A DNA stretch of 64,000 nt from JAEZBP01 sp963832725 (GCA_963832725.1 CAWHVG010000003.1:1488001-1552000), one strand, 5' to 3'; shown: positions 1-9,856, numbered from the stretch's first letter. Program-made: numbers and translations. Notes: generated by a model from the letters alone, not told the origin.

Positions 1-562
1 GCTGCGGGGGAAGGCCTGGCGAAGCGTCCCGTGCACGTCTTCGCGGGCGAAGAACGACACGCCGCACTCGCCGAGCACGTGGTTGAACGCACGCGCCTTG
101 GTGGACGCTGTCGCGGGCGCATCGGTGAGCACGAGATCGAGCTCGTGCGTCGCGAGGGACGCCAGCAGGCGATCGGTCTTGTCCGCGGTGCAGATGACCT
201 TCACGTCGCGGCTCCGCGTCGCAGGCTCGAGAAGCCGGTAGGCGATCAGCTTCGGGACGACGTCCGAGATCCCGACCAAGAGCCGGAGCGGTCGACCGCT
301 CGGTCGGTTCTTCAGCGTATCTTGCAGCTCGCGTCCGACCGAGAAGATCTCGTCGGCGTACCGGTAGACGATCCGTCCCACATCGGTGAGCTCGAGGCTG
401 CGTCCCTCGCGGGTGAAGAGCTGCTCACCCAGCGATCGCTCCAGGGCCTTGATCTGCCCGCTAATCGTCGGCTGAGCGAGATGCAGGAGCTTCCCGGCCT
501 TGGCGATCGTGCCCTCGCGCGCGACCAGGTAAAAGTAAAGAAGGTGGTGGTAGTTCAGCCAT
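1..562 (-). CDS. LysR-family regulator, NhaR-like (3' end beyond window)
   Basis: Reading the minus strand from an ATG at 562 gives a protein that starts MEWLNYHHLLYFYLVAREGT and continues with a winged helix-turn-helix containing AQPTISGQIKALE and LFTREGRSLELTDVG. This arrangement, including the early NYHHLLYF and later GECGVSFF segments, is typical of NhaR, the LysR member that in enterics responds to sodium and controls the Na+/H+ antiporter. Only about 187 residues lie in the window, so most of the ligand-binding domain is missing. It should be a DNA-binding transcription factor; the inducer cannot be inferred. It is divergent from the RND efflux operon but 1.4 kb away, so regulation of that operon is speculative. 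Confidence 0.85.
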
Positions 563-1022
563 TCCACGGCTTCGAGCGTACCCGGCGACCACCCTTCGTG
601 CACTCTTCGGCGCAGACGCAAATCGCGCGCCGTCGACCCGCGCGCCTCGACCCCGAGCTCCGGTCCACCTCCGCGCACGCCGCGGCGGTCCCGCAGCCGC
701 CGATCGCGACGGCATCGTTTTGTTTTTTCGAACTATCCCATCGTATTTTTCGCAATCGCTGGACGAGACGGATCTCGGCTCGCAGGATGCGCCCGCTCCG
801 CTCGGACCGGGCTCGGCACCGAGGGGAAGGGTTGGAATTTCACGCTCTTGCCCCACGTGTATCCGTTCGCGGACGAGGCCGAACGCCGCGTGGCAGAACA
901 CACCGGGCCCGCAGAAACTCGGAACCTGGCTGAAAACCGTTCCGTCGTGCTCGGTGCGAAGGATGAAGACGCGCCGAGCGCCTCGAACCTTCGGCGACGC
1001 CCACCACGGGCGCACCAGCTTC
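563..1022. other. intergenic, no supported gene
   Basis: Open frames here lack the strong third-position GC seen in the real genes and resemble no family I recognise. An AT-rich patch at about 717-755 stands out in this GC-rich context and could hold promoter elements for the LysR-type gene or for the small gene that follows. I see no RNA gene or convincing terminator. Confidence 0.4.
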
Positions 1023-1379
1023 ATGACGACGCCGATGACCCCCCGCCTCTTACTCGTACCCATTCCGGCACCGCTCGCTCGCGCGCTGAACGCCCTGCGT
1101 CGCGTCCAGCCCTCGCCCGCGCTCAGCGCCCGCCTGCGCGCCGCGCTCGTGGCGGCGGACGACCACGAGCTGTCCGCCAAGAAGCGCAAGCTCTTGCTGC
1201 TCGGCGGCCTGGCACTGGCGCTGTTCACCGAGCTCTCCCCGCTCGTGGTCGCCGCGCAAGTGCCCGTCGCGCCAGTGCCCGTCACGACGGTCGCGCTGCC
1301 AGGGTCGGCGGACCACGCACTCGCGCACAGCGCGCGGGGCGCGGAGCAAACGGATGGGGTACCGGGATGGCGGCCGTGA
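1023..1379 (+). CDS. hypothetical small protein with one probable membrane segment
   Basis: From an ATG at 1023 the frame has third-position GC as high as the surrounding real genes, whereas the same open frame upstream of this point does not. The 118-residue product has a basic N-terminal half, then KKRKLLLLGGLALALFTELS, which looks like a single membrane segment or late signal anchor, and a Val/Pro/Ala-rich tail. I recognise no domain. Being alone in a gene-poor gap it could be a genuine small membrane protein or a remnant of a larger gene. Confidence 0.35.
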   Translation: MTTPMTPRLLLVPIPAPLARALNALRRVQPSPALSARLRAALVAADDHELSAKKRKLLLLGGLALALFTELSPLVVAAQVPVAPVPVTTVALPGSADHALAHSARGAEQTDGVPGWRP

Positions 1380-1986
1380 GCTCGCCCAGCGCCGCTCGCG
1401 CGCGTCCCGCGATTTCCACGCAGATCTTCCATGAGGACCCGGTTGCCCCCAGAGAAACGACCAAGTCCGAGCGGCTCGACTTTCGCTGATCCGAGCCCGA
1501 AGGCGACGCCAGTGGTTTCAATCCCTCGCTGTATCGACGCGCCCCCCTTCCCCAGGACGGCACCGGCCCGCATGTCCACTCCCGCTCCGGGCGCGGCGCT
1601 CGCCGCCGTGTTAGCCTGGCCCTCGAACGACGCTGCGGCTCGATCACGCATCGGGACGCCAGTGGCCTACGGCGGATGCGACGCGTCCGTTTCAAACTGT
1701 TTCGGGCGCGCACCCCGCGAAGCGGCATCGCTCGCAGTCGCCCAGAACGTCGATGAGTACGAAATGTGCACCGGCCGCGCTCCCCGAAGCCTCTTTTCGG
1801 GCACCGCCCCCGCCATTTTGCGCGCCCTCGGTGTCACCTCGACCTCGTCGCGCCCTTCCCCCGCCGCCACCAACCCACATGTCATCGACAAGCAGCCGGC
1901 CAGCGCCGACGAAGCGCGCTCGTGATGCGCGCACGTCACGCCTCGCGCCCGTGTGAGAACAGCAGGGGAACCAGGAGCTCTACCCC
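1380..1986. other. intergenic upstream of the RND operon, no supported gene
   Basis: About 600 bases without a frame showing coding-like base use. The end of the segment carries an AGGAG-type ribosome site at about 1971-1975 serving the GTG start of the pump gene at 1987. Promoter elements for the efflux operon probably lie here, but I cannot place them with confidence. Confidence 0.4.
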
Positions 1987-4900
1987 GTGAACAAGATCAC
2001 CGAAATCGCGCTCAAGCGGCCCTACACGTTCGTCGTTCTGGCGCTGCTCATCCTGCTCTACGGAGGGAGCACGGTCCGCGAGTCCCCGACCGACGTGTTC
2101 CCGAACATCAAGCTCCCGACCGTCGCCGTCGTGTGGAGCTACGCGGGCATGCTTCCCGCCGACGTCTCGGGCCGTATCACGTTCTACTACGAGCGCGCGC
2201 TCACCTCGACGGTCGAAGGTATCGAGCGGCTCCAGAGCCACTCGTACTACGGCAGCAGCATCATCTTCATCTACATGCACGAGGGGATCGACCTCGCTGG
2301 TGCAGAGGCCGAGATCACGGCGATCTCGCAGACAGTCACGACACAGCTGCCACCCGACATATCACCACCGATGATCATGCGACTGGAGCCCTCCTCGGTT
2401 CCAGTCGCCATGATGCAGGTGACGTCGGAGAGCCTCTCACCCGCAGAGCTCTACAACGTCTCGTTCGCACGTATCCGACCGCAGCTCGTGGTCATCCCCG
2501 GTGCGATCGTACCTCACCCCTACGGCGGCAAGCCGAAGCAGCTCCTCATCTCGCTCGATCGCCAGGCCCTGATGTCGCGGCACCTGACCGCAGACGACGT
2601 CCACCAGGCCCTGAGCAGACAGGCGCTGGTCTTACCAGCAGGCGATCAAAAAATCGATTCAATCGACTGGATGGTGCAAACGAACGCGTCACCACTCGCG
2701 GTCGAAGACTTCAACAATATCCCAATCAAACGCGTGGGAAATGCGTGGGTCTACTTACGTGACGTCGCCGACGCGCGACTAGCAGGGCCACCACAGACCA
2801 ACGCCGTCCTCGTCGAAGGGAAGCAGGCGGTCACCATCGTCGTGATGAAGAGCGGCGAGGCGTCGACGCTCGACGTCGTCGACGGCATCCGCGAGGCGAT
2901 CCCACAGATCGAGCGGAGCATTCCGGGCGACATCGACATCCGCATCATCAACGACGCTTCCGTCTTCGTCCGCGACTCCATCGAGGACGTGCTGCGCGAG
3001 ATGCTCACGGCTGCCGGTCTGACCGGCCTCGTCGTCCTCCTCTTCCTCGGATCGTGGCGTGCGACGGTGATCATCGCGACGTCGATCCCCCTCTCGATTC
3101 TCTCTGCACTGATCTGCCTGCACTGGCTGGGTGAGTCGATCAACATCATGACCCTGGGCGGTCTAGCCCTGGCGGTCGGCATCCTAGTCGATGACGCCAC
3201 AGTCATGATCGAGAACATCGACACACACATCGAGATGGGGAAACCATTAGAAACAGCCATCACCGACGCTGCGAATCAGATCCTGGTCCCGACCTTCGTC
3301 GCGACGCTCTGCATCATGGTCGTGTGGCTGCCGCTCTTCGGCCTCAGCGGCGTCTCCGGCTGGCTCTTCGCCCCGATGGCCGAGTCGGTCATGTTCTCGA
3401 TGGGCGCTTCGTTCATCCTGTCGCGAACCCTCGTTCCGACGATGGCGAAGTACATGCTCAGCGCCCACGCTCACGGCCCCGGTGAGCACGGAGCGCACGA
3501 GGGCGAACATGGCGCGGCCGAGGCCCACGGCGAAGGCCACGAGGGCGGTGACGCTCACGGCGAGCACGGCCATGGCGAGCACGGCCACGGCGAGCACGGC
3601 CACGGCCACGAGGCAGCGAAGAGCAGCAACATCTTCGTCCGTTTCCAGCAGGGCTTCGAGCGCGCGTTCGACGCCTTCCGAGACAACTACCGGGTGCTGC
3701 TCGGGAGGGTCATCCAACACCGCGGGAAGTTCATCCCGATCTTCCTCGGGATCACGATCGCGTCGCTGGTGCTCTTCTACTTCAACGGCCGCGACTTCTT
3801 CCCGGAGATCCGGTCGGGCACCCTGCAGATGCACATGCGGGCTCCGCTCGGTACTCGTATCGAGGCGTCCAGCCGCATCGCCTCGCGGGTCGCGCGCAAC
3901 ATCGAGGAGCTCTTGCCCGGCAAGGTCGAAGGCGTCGTCTCCAACTGCGGCCTCCCCGTCGGCCCGCACAACCTCGCGTTCATCCCGACGCCGACCATCG
4001 GCGCCCAGGACTGCGACCTCACCATCAGCTTGACGGACGAGCAATCGCCGGTGTGGGACTACCGCCGCCTATTGCGCCGACGACTGAGCGAAATGTACCC
4101 GGGCACGCAGTTCACGTTCCAGCCCGCCGATCTGACCGCGAAGATCCTCAACTTCGGCTCTCCGTCGCCGATCACGGTCGAGATCCAAGGCATGGACATG
4201 TACGAGAACTACGAGTACGCCCGCCACCTCTCCGGCCGGCTGAGGCGCATCAGCGGTGCTTCCGACGTCGTCATCCAGCAGACGATGCGGACGCCGACGG
4301 TCCTCGTGGAGGGCAACCGGAGCCTCGGACTCGGTGTCGATCTCACCGAGCAGGACATCGCGGAGAATCAGCTGCTGATGAACTCCGGCAGCCAGCAAAT
4401 TGACCAGCAGTACTGGCTCAATCACCACACCGGCCTGTCCTACCAGATCAACATCTACACGCCGCAGCCGTGGCAGAACCGGGTCCAGGATCTGTTGACC
4501 ATTCCGGTCAGCGGTGGCGAGGCGTCGATGACGGGCAACCCCCAGCTGCTCGGAAACGTCGCGCGGTTGAGCGCCGTCGGTACGCCCGGCGTCGTGACCC
4601 ACGAGGGCATTCAGCCGGTCTTCGACATCTACGTCTCGGCCGAAGGGCGCGACTTGGGCTCCATCCTCAGCGACGTCGAGCGTATCGTCGAGGAGACCCA
4701 CGAGGACTTGCCGCGCTCCGCGGTCGTCCACATCAAGGGGCAGGCCGAGCTGATGGCCAGCGCGTACGCCGAGCTGCTCGTCGGGCTCGTGGCCGCGGTC
4801 GTCCTCGTCTACCTCCTCATCGTCGTGAACTTCCAGTCCTGGCTGGACCCGTTCATCATCATCACGGCCCTCCCCGGCGCCCTGGCTGGGATCGCGTGGT

Positions 4901-5295
4901 CGCTCTTCATCACCCACACGAACATCTCGGTGCCCGCGCTGACGGGAGCCATCATGTCGATGGGTACGGCGACAGCGAACTCCATCCTGGTCGTGGCATA
5001 CGCCAAGGAGCGGCTCGAGCTGCACGGAGACGCCGTGAAGGCCGCCATCGAGGCGGGCTACGCACGACTCCGTCCCGTGCTCATGACCGCGTCGGCGATG
5101 ATCATCGGCATGTTGCCCATGTCGGTGGGCAACTCGCAGAACGCACCGCTCGGTCGCGCAGTCATGGGCGGCCTCACGGTCGCCACCATCTCCACCCTCC
5201 TCTTCGTGCCCTCCGTCTACGCGGTCATGTACAGCCGCAAGAAGAGCTCGAAGGGGACGGACACACCGGATCAGACCGAGGCTGCGCCCACGTGA
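1987..5295 (+). CDS. RND efflux transporter permease, AcrB/HAE-like, with His-rich loop
   Basis: Inner-membrane pump of a tripartite efflux system, 1102 residues, close to the usual 1030-1050 plus an insertion. The N-terminus NKITEIALKRPYTFVVLALL is the typical first membrane segment. Fourth-segment motif VDDATVMIEN carries two adjacent aspartates (about D402, D403) used for proton relay in drug-exporting (HAE) pumps; heavy-metal CusA-type pumps have one. The insertion, roughly residues 494-545, is His/Gly/Glu-rich with repeated HGEHG units and sits between membrane segments 6 and 7, the cytoplasmic linker. The second half repeats the fold and ends near LLFVPSVYAVMYSRKK. GTG start at 1987. 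First gene of an operon with the adaptor and outer-membrane factor. Substrate unknown; the His tract hints at metal sensing or binding but does not prove it. Confidence 0.93.
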   Translation: MNKITEIALKRPYTFVVLALLILLYGGSTVRESPTDVFPNIKLPTVAVVWSYAGMLPADVSGRITFYYERALTSTVEGIERLQSHSYYGSSIIFIYMHEGIDLAGAEAEITAISQTVTTQLPPDISPPMIMRLEPSSVPVAMMQVTSESLSPAELYNVSFARIRPQLVVIPGAIVPHPYGGKPKQLLISLDRQALMSRHLTADDVHQALSRQALVLPAGDQKIDSIDWMVQTNASPLAVEDFNNIPIKRVGNAWVYLRDVADARLAGPPQTNAVLVEGKQAVTIVVMKSGEASTLDVVDGIREAIPQIERSIPGDIDIRIINDASVFVRDSIEDVLREMLTAAGLTGLVVLLFLGSWRATVIIATSIPLSILSALICLHWLGESINIMTLGGLALAVGILVDDATVMIENIDTHIEMGKPLETAITDAANQILVPTFVATLCIMVVWLPLFGLSGVSGWLFAPMAESVMFSMGASFILSRTLVPTMAKYMLSAHAHGPGEHGAHEGEHGAAEAHGEGHEGGDAHGEHGHGEHGHGEHGHGHEAAKSSNIFVRFQQGFERAFDAFRDNYRVLLGRVIQHRGKFIPIFLGITIASLVLFYFNGRDFFPEIRSGTLQMHMRAPLGTRIEASSRIASRVARNIEELLPGKVEGVVSNCGLPVGPHNLAFIPTPTIGAQDCDLTISLTDEQSPVWDYRRLLRRRLSEMYPGTQFTFQPADLTAKILNFGSPSPITVEIQGMDMYENYEYARHLSGRLRRISGASDVVIQQTMRTPTVLVEGNRSLGLGVDLTEQDIAENQLLMNSGSQQIDQQYWLNHHTGLSYQINIYTPQPWQNRVQDLLTIPVSGGEASMTGNPQLLGNVARLSAVGTPGVVTHEGIQPVFDIYVSAEGRDLGSILSDVERIVEETHEDLPRSAVVHIKGQAELMASAYAELLVGLVAAVVLVYLLIVVNFQSWLDPFIIITALPGALAGIAWSLFITHTNISVPALTGAIMSMGTATANSILVVAYAKERLELHGDAVKAAIEAGYARLRPVLMTASAMIIGMLPMSVGNSQNAPLGRAVMGGLTVATISTLLFVPSVYAVMYSRKKSSKGTDTPDQTEAAPT

Positions 5296-5337
5296 GGCGC
5301 CTCAACCCCGTTCGCCGTCAGGCCCCGAGAACGATTC

Positions 5338-6716
5338 ATGTTTAGAAGAGAATCGCCAAACTACTCGTTGCTGTGGCCGTCCTGGGCTTCGCGGCCTACG
5401 TGGCCATGGAGTTCTACGAGCGGCACCAGGCTGCCGAAGAGCTGGCCGAAGAGACCGTCGAAAACGCGATTCCGCCGGTCTCCATCGTCCGCGCGGAGCG
5501 CTCCGATCCGCACCAGACGATCACGCTCCCCGGCAACGTCGCTGCGTGGTACCAGGCGACCATCTACGCGCAGGTCTCCGGGTACGTCGACGCCTGGTAC
5601 AAGGACTACGGCGCGCAGGTCCACCAGGGCGACGTGTTGGCGAGGATCCGCACGCCCACGCTCGAGGCGCAACACCGCCAGGCTCGCGCGGACGCCGCGG
5701 CCCAGCACGCGCGCTGGGATCTGGCCGAGCTGACCGCTAGGCGCTTCACCGCGATGCGGGCGTCGCACGCGGTCGCCGAGCAGCAGATCTCGGTCAAAGA
5801 GGCCGAGGCGCGGGTCGCGCGAGCCGAGTACGAGGCCGCCGAGCAGAACGTGCGGAACTTCGAGGCGCTCCTTCGCTTCCGCACCATCGTCTCGCCCTTC
5901 GACGGCGTGGTCACCGCCCGTAATATCAACGTCGGCGACTACGTGAACAAGGAAGGCAACCTGAGCGAGGACGACGGGCAGCCCGGCACGAACCTCTTCA
6001 CGGTCGCCGACATCCACCGGATGCGTCTCTTCGTGTCGGTGCCGGAGTCGTTCGGACCCTACCTCCACGAGGGGCTGACGGCGGACGTCACCGTGCCTCA
6101 GTTCCCGGATCGGCACTTCGAAGCGCGCTTCCTGACCGTCGCGAATGGCTTCTCCACCGACACGCGGACGGCTGTCACCGAGTTCGTGATGGAGAACGAG
6201 GACCGGCTGCTGTGGCCGGGCTCGTACGCGACGGTGACCATCTCGATCGACGTGGACACACCGACACTGGTGGTCCCCGCAACGTCGCTGGTCTTCCAGG
6301 AGCGCGGGACCGAGCTAGCCGTGGTCGACGACGACAACCACGTTCGGTTCAAGCGCATCACGGTCACGCAGATCCGCGACGGCACCATCGATGTGCTCGA
6401 GGGCATCACGCTCGAGGATCGCATCATCGACAATCCGAGCGCCGCCCTGCTCGAGGGCGACGAGGTTCGCATCGTGACCCCGGTGGAGGGCTACCAGATC
6501 CGCGGTAGCGAATCCTCCTCCGGCGAAGGCTCACACGCCGACGCAGACGAAGACTCCGAGCACACGGGCGCGGATCACGACGGGGACCATCATGCCCCTG
6601 GCGATCACGGCCCCGCTCATGCCCCCGCCGACCATGCTCCCGCCCAGATGCCGCAGCCCGCAGCGCACGCCGGCGAGGCGGCGGACGACGAGCCGACCGG
6701 CGAGTCCGACGATTGA
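5338..6716 (+). CDS. RND efflux periplasmic adaptor (membrane fusion protein), frameshifted at its start
   Basis: AcrA/HlyD-type adaptor linking the pump to the outer-membrane channel. The biotinyl-lipoyl halves are seen around ITLPGNVAAWYQATIYAQVS and VSPFDGVVTARNINVGDYV, with a coiled-coil hairpin rich in Ala, Glu and Arg between them and beta-barrel and membrane-proximal domains after. The tail from about residue 395 is rich in His, Asp, Glu and Ala. The long frame opens at a GTG (5373), but the in-frame residues before it, KRIAKLLVAVAV, form the expected membrane anchor. An ATG at 5338 is one base out of phase: TTTAGAAG would read on correctly as TTTAAGAAG (MFKKRIAKLL). A single missing A near 5344 is therefore likely. 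Starts 43 bases after the pump gene. Confidence 0.88.
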
Positions 6717-6732
6717 AATAGGTTCTTGAACA

Positions 6733-8367
6733 ATGCGCACCCGACAAGCGGTTCCGGTCTTCGGTAGCGCGCGGGTTTGGTTGCTGGTCATCGCATTGAC
6801 CGGTGTACCCGCCTGCGTGCAGGGCGGCGGTGTGGACATGTCGCCGAACTACGAGCGCCCCCAGTTCGTCGTCCCTGACGACTGGCAAGGCGCCAGTCCG
6901 TTCACCGTCGCTCACCCCAACGACGACGCGCTTCGCGCGAATTGGTGGACGTACTTCAACGATCCAGTCCTGAACGAGCTCGAAGAGCAGGCCATGGCCG
7001 CGAACCCGGACATCGAGGCGGCGGCCGAGCGCTTCGTCCAGGCCCGGGACGCCATGATGATGGTCCGCTCGCGGCTGGTCCCACAGATCGGGCTGGGCGT
7101 CGGGATCTCCGGCAACCGGCAGTCGGACCAGCGGCTCTTCCGCAATGGCGGGCCCAACGAGGATGGAAGCCTCAGCTTAGCCGGGCTCGCCTCCTGGGAG
7201 CCGGACTTCTGGGACGAGATCCGCAACACCGCGCGGATGCGGATCTACGCGGCCCAAGAGCGGGCCGCCCTCTACGGGCTAGCCCGGCTGAGCATCCAGG
7301 CAGAGCTCGCGGCGGCGTACTTCACGCTCCGGGGGCTAGACGCGAAGAACGCGATCTATACGCAGACGATCGACTACTACCAGCGCACGCTGGACGTGGT
7401 CTCGCTGCGGCTGCAGGGGCAGCTCGCGTCCCAGCTCGACGTGGCGCGAGCCCGCTTTCTGCTCTCGAGCACGCAGGCGGAGATGCTCGCGGTGCAATCC
7501 GAGCGAGAGGTGACCGAGCACGCGATCGCGATGCTGGTCAACCGCGCCGCGCCCGGCTTCTCGATCCCGCCGGTGGAGACGCTGGTCCTGCCCGAGATGC
7601 AGGTCCCCTCCCAGGTCCCCTCCACGCTCCTCGAGCGCCGGCCCGACATCGCCGCGATGGAGCGGCGTATGGCGCAGGCGAACCGCGCCATCGGGATCGC
7701 GCGGGCGGCGTTCTTCCCGCGGATCAACGTGCCGGGGATCCTCGGTCTCGAGGGCAATCCGACCAGTTTCTGGCAGCTCGGAAACGGGTTCTGGTCCTAC
7801 GGATCGCTGATCAACCTGCCGATCTTCCAAGGCGGGATGCGACGCGCCCAGCTCCAGCGGACGTGGTCGGCGTACCGCGAGACGGAGGACCGCTATCGTT
7901 CCACCGTCCTGAACGCGTTCCGCGAGGTCTCGAACTCGCTGACGCGGACGCGATACTTCGCGCAGGAGCTCGAGCGCCGAAACGCCGCGACCAGCGCCGC
8001 GCAGGCGACGCAGCAGCTGTCCATGGAGCTCTTCCAGGGCGGCCTCGCCTCGAGCCTGGAGCTGATCTACTCGCAGGTGAACACGCTGCAGTCACGGCTG
8101 GCCGCAGTGGACATCACCGCGAACCTGCTGAAGTCGATCGTCGAGCTCATCCGCTCGATGGGCGGCGGCTGGTCTCGCCGCCAGCTCCCGAATGACGACG
8201 AGGTCCAGCCCTTCGGTGTCTTCCAGTACTGGGACCTCGACCGTCCCTCCGCGGCCGGCGGGATCGACATCGACCTCGATCGCCAGCACCGCGACCTGAC
8301 GCAGCCGCCTCCCGGGCAGCAGGGCCAGCAGGGCCAGCAGAACCAGCAGGGCCAGGGCCAGAACTGA
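6733..8367 (+). CDS. outer-membrane efflux factor, TolC/NodT-family lipoprotein
   Basis: 544-residue outer-membrane channel of the RND system. The signal peptide ends in a lipobox (ALTGVPAC, Cys about 28), as in NodT/OprM-type factors. Two tandem outer-membrane efflux repeats follow: the first around NWWTYFNDPVLNELEEQAMA, the second after the ERRPDIAAMERRMAQANRAIG motif, which is diagnostic of the family. The C-terminus is an unusual Gln/Gly-rich tail (QQGQQGQQNQQGQGQN). It begins 17 bases after the adaptor gene and is surely co-transcribed with it. Confidence 0.92.
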   Translation: MRTRQAVPVFGSARVWLLVIALTGVPACVQGGGVDMSPNYERPQFVVPDDWQGASPFTVAHPNDDALRANWWTYFNDPVLNELEEQAMAANPDIEAAAERFVQARDAMMMVRSRLVPQIGLGVGISGNRQSDQRLFRNGGPNEDGSLSLAGLASWEPDFWDEIRNTARMRIYAAQERAALYGLARLSIQAELAAAYFTLRGLDAKNAIYTQTIDYYQRTLDVVSLRLQGQLASQLDVARARFLLSSTQAEMLAVQSEREVTEHAIAMLVNRAAPGFSIPPVETLVLPEMQVPSQVPSTLLERRPDIAAMERRMAQANRAIGIARAAFFPRINVPGILGLEGNPTSFWQLGNGFWSYGSLINLPIFQGGMRRAQLQRTWSAYRETEDRYRSTVLNAFREVSNSLTRTRYFAQELERRNAATSAAQATQQLSMELFQGGLASSLELIYSQVNTLQSRLAAVDITANLLKSIVELIRSMGGGWSRRQLPNDDEVQPFGVFQYWDLDRPSAAGGIDIDLDRQHRDLTQPPPGQQGQQGQQNQQGQGQN

Positions 8368-8422
8368 TCGGGCTCGGGGCTTCGAACCCACACGGCGCCG
8401 CCCGCACGGCCGACTCGTTCCT

Positions 8423-8675
8423 CGAGTCGAGACGGCGAGGCGGCGCCGGCGCGCCCGGACCTGCGTCCGCTGGGTCCGATCGAGCGCCAGCTGGTAGCGG
8501 TCGAGTCGAGGCGGCGAAGCGGCACCGTCGCGTTCGGACCTGCTTCCGCTCGGTCGGATCGAACGCCAGCTGGTAGCGCTCGAGTCGAACCGGCGAGGCG
8601 GTGCCGCCGCGTCCGGACCTGCTTCCGCTCGGTCGGATCGAACGCCAGCTGGTAGCGCTCGAGTCGAACCGGCGA
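8423..8675. repeat. 79-bp tandem direct repeat, three full units plus a partial fourth
   Basis: The octamer CGAGTCGA recurs at 8423, 8502, 8581 and 8660, exactly 79 bases apart each time. Units two and three are nearly identical and the first is more diverged. 79 is not a multiple of three, so it does not encode an in-frame protein repeat. It lies between the converging ends of the efflux operon and the sugar transporter genes. Confidence 0.85.
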
Positions 8676-8701
8676 CGGCGACGGCGCCGTCGAAGTCGGG
8701 C

Positions 8702-8863
8702 ATGCCGAGAACGAGCTCGGCCGATGGGTCGCTACGCTCGGTGAAGTTCCCCGACGGCGTGGTCGTGCCGCGGGACGTGCCCGGTGACGTGATGGCCCAA
8801 GGCGAGGTCGACGACCTGCCTCGCATGCGTGCCGACGGCGCCGAGCGCCGAGCCCGCGCGTGA
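8702..8863 (+). CDS. possible small ORF or gene fragment, 53 residues
   Basis: An ATG at 8702 opens a short frame with strongly GC-biased third positions encoding a product with segments SLRSVKFPDGVVVPRDVPGD and RMRADGAERRARA. I recognise no family. Its last codons lie in the duplicated block 8799-8918 and reappear at 8921-8982, so duplication copied the end of this ORF. It could be a small gene, or the remnant of a larger one cut down when the repeats formed. Confidence 0.3.
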   Translation: MPRTSSADGSLRSVKFPDGVVVPRDVPGDVMAQGEVDDLPRMRADGAERRARA

Positions 8864-9028
8864 CGGCGCGTGACGGCGCTCAGCCCTTCACGCCGCCGGA
8901 GGTGAGGCCGCCGACCAAAAGGCGAGGTCGACGACCTGCCTCGCATGCGTGCCGACGGCGCCGAGCGCCGAGCCCGCGCGTGACGGCGCTCAGCCCTTCA
9001 CGCCGCCGGAGGTGAGGCCGCCGACCAA
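8799..9028. repeat. tandem duplication (120 and 110 bp) carrying a copied 3' end of the permease gene
   Basis: Bases 8799-8918 and 8919-9028 are direct copies apart from an extra 10-base unit (CGTGACGGCG) in the first. The right copy contains the true end of the malG-like gene (stop at 8990); the left copy carries the same last codons (ending GGLTSGGVKG) detached from any gene. The duplicated block spans the convergent ends of the small ORF and the permease gene. Confidence 0.9.
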
Positions 9029-9856
9029 GTGGCGCTGCAACGCGTAGAAGAGCGCCATCACCGGCAGCGACACCAAGATGGCCCCGGCCGCGAACGCACC
9101 GAGCTGCGCGTGGTACTCGCCGACATAGCCCTGGATCACCACCGGCAGCGTGTAGCGCTCGGCGCGGCTGACGAAGGTCGCCGCTAGGATGAACTCGTTC
9201 CAGGCGGTCATGAACGCGAAGAGCGCGGTCACGGCCAGCGCCGGTCGGGCGGCGGGCAACACCACCCGCACGAACGCTCCGACGCGGGTCGCGCCGTCCA
9301 CCATCGCCGCCTCCTCGAGCTCGCGAGGGATCCCCTCGAACGCGCCGCGTAGCTGGAAGATGGCGAAGGGGACGGCGGTGGTCGCATAGACCAGGATGAG
9401 CCCCGTGCGCGTGTCGAGGAGATCGAGCACGTGCAGGAGCATGTAGAGCGGGATCGACGCCGCCACTCCCGGGAACATCTGCGTTGCCAGGAGCGTGCGG
9501 GTCGCCCCCTTCGCGCCCACGAAGTCGAAGCGAGCCAGCGCATAGGCGGCCGGCGTCGCGATGAGGATGGCCACGATGGCGGTGGTCGCGGCGACAATCA
9601 GCGAGTTCGCGAGCTGCACGCCGAAGAGCCAGGTCCCGTCCGCCGCCTGGGTGCTCACGACCTGCTCGAAGTGCGCGAGGCTGACCGAGGTGGGGATCGG
9701 CAGCGCGCGCGCCTCCGGTGCCTCACCCGGCGAGAGCGCCAGGGTCACCACCCAGAGCACCGGATAGAGCGCGACCACCACCGCGCCCATCAGGACGAGG
9801 TGCACGCCAAGCTCGATCAGAAGGCCCTTCGCCCCGCGCTCGCGCTGTTCGCTCAC
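8990..9856 (-). CDS. sugar ABC transporter permease, MalG-like
   Basis: 288-residue inner-membrane permease with six predicted membrane segments. The cytoplasmic EAA loop, which docks onto the ATPase, is visible as EEAAMVDGATRVGAFVRVVL followed by LPAARP. The C-terminus ending in GGVKG is typical of MalG-like proteins. The start is a GTG at 9856 overlapping the stop of the upstream gene by four bases (GTGA), indicating translational coupling. Last gene of the ATPase, binding protein-permease, permease operon. Family membership points to a carbohydrate, perhaps a maltose-type oligosaccharide, but the substrate is not determined by sequence. Confidence 0.93.
   Translation of the reverse strand: MSEQRERGAKGLLIELGVHLVLMGAVVVALYPVLWVVTLALSPGEAPEARALPIPTSVSLAHFEQVVSTQAADGTWLFGVQLANSLIVAATTAIVAILIATPAAYALARFDFVGAKGATRTLLATQMFPGVAASIPLYMLLHVLDLLDTRTGLILVYATTAVPFAIFQLRGAFEGIPRELEEAAMVDGATRVGAFVRVVLPAARPALAVTALFAFMTAWNEFILAATFVSRAERYTLPVVIQGYVGEYHAQLGAFAAGAILVSLPVMALFYALQRHLVGGLTSGGVKG

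Noticed and set aside
461..1651. Long open frame on the minus strand
   Set aside because: Third-position base use and lack of any recognisable motif indicate an antisense shadow in GC-rich DNA.
8423..8675. CRISPR array
   Set aside because: The 79-bp units are contiguous direct repeats without unique spacers, and no cas gene is present in the window.
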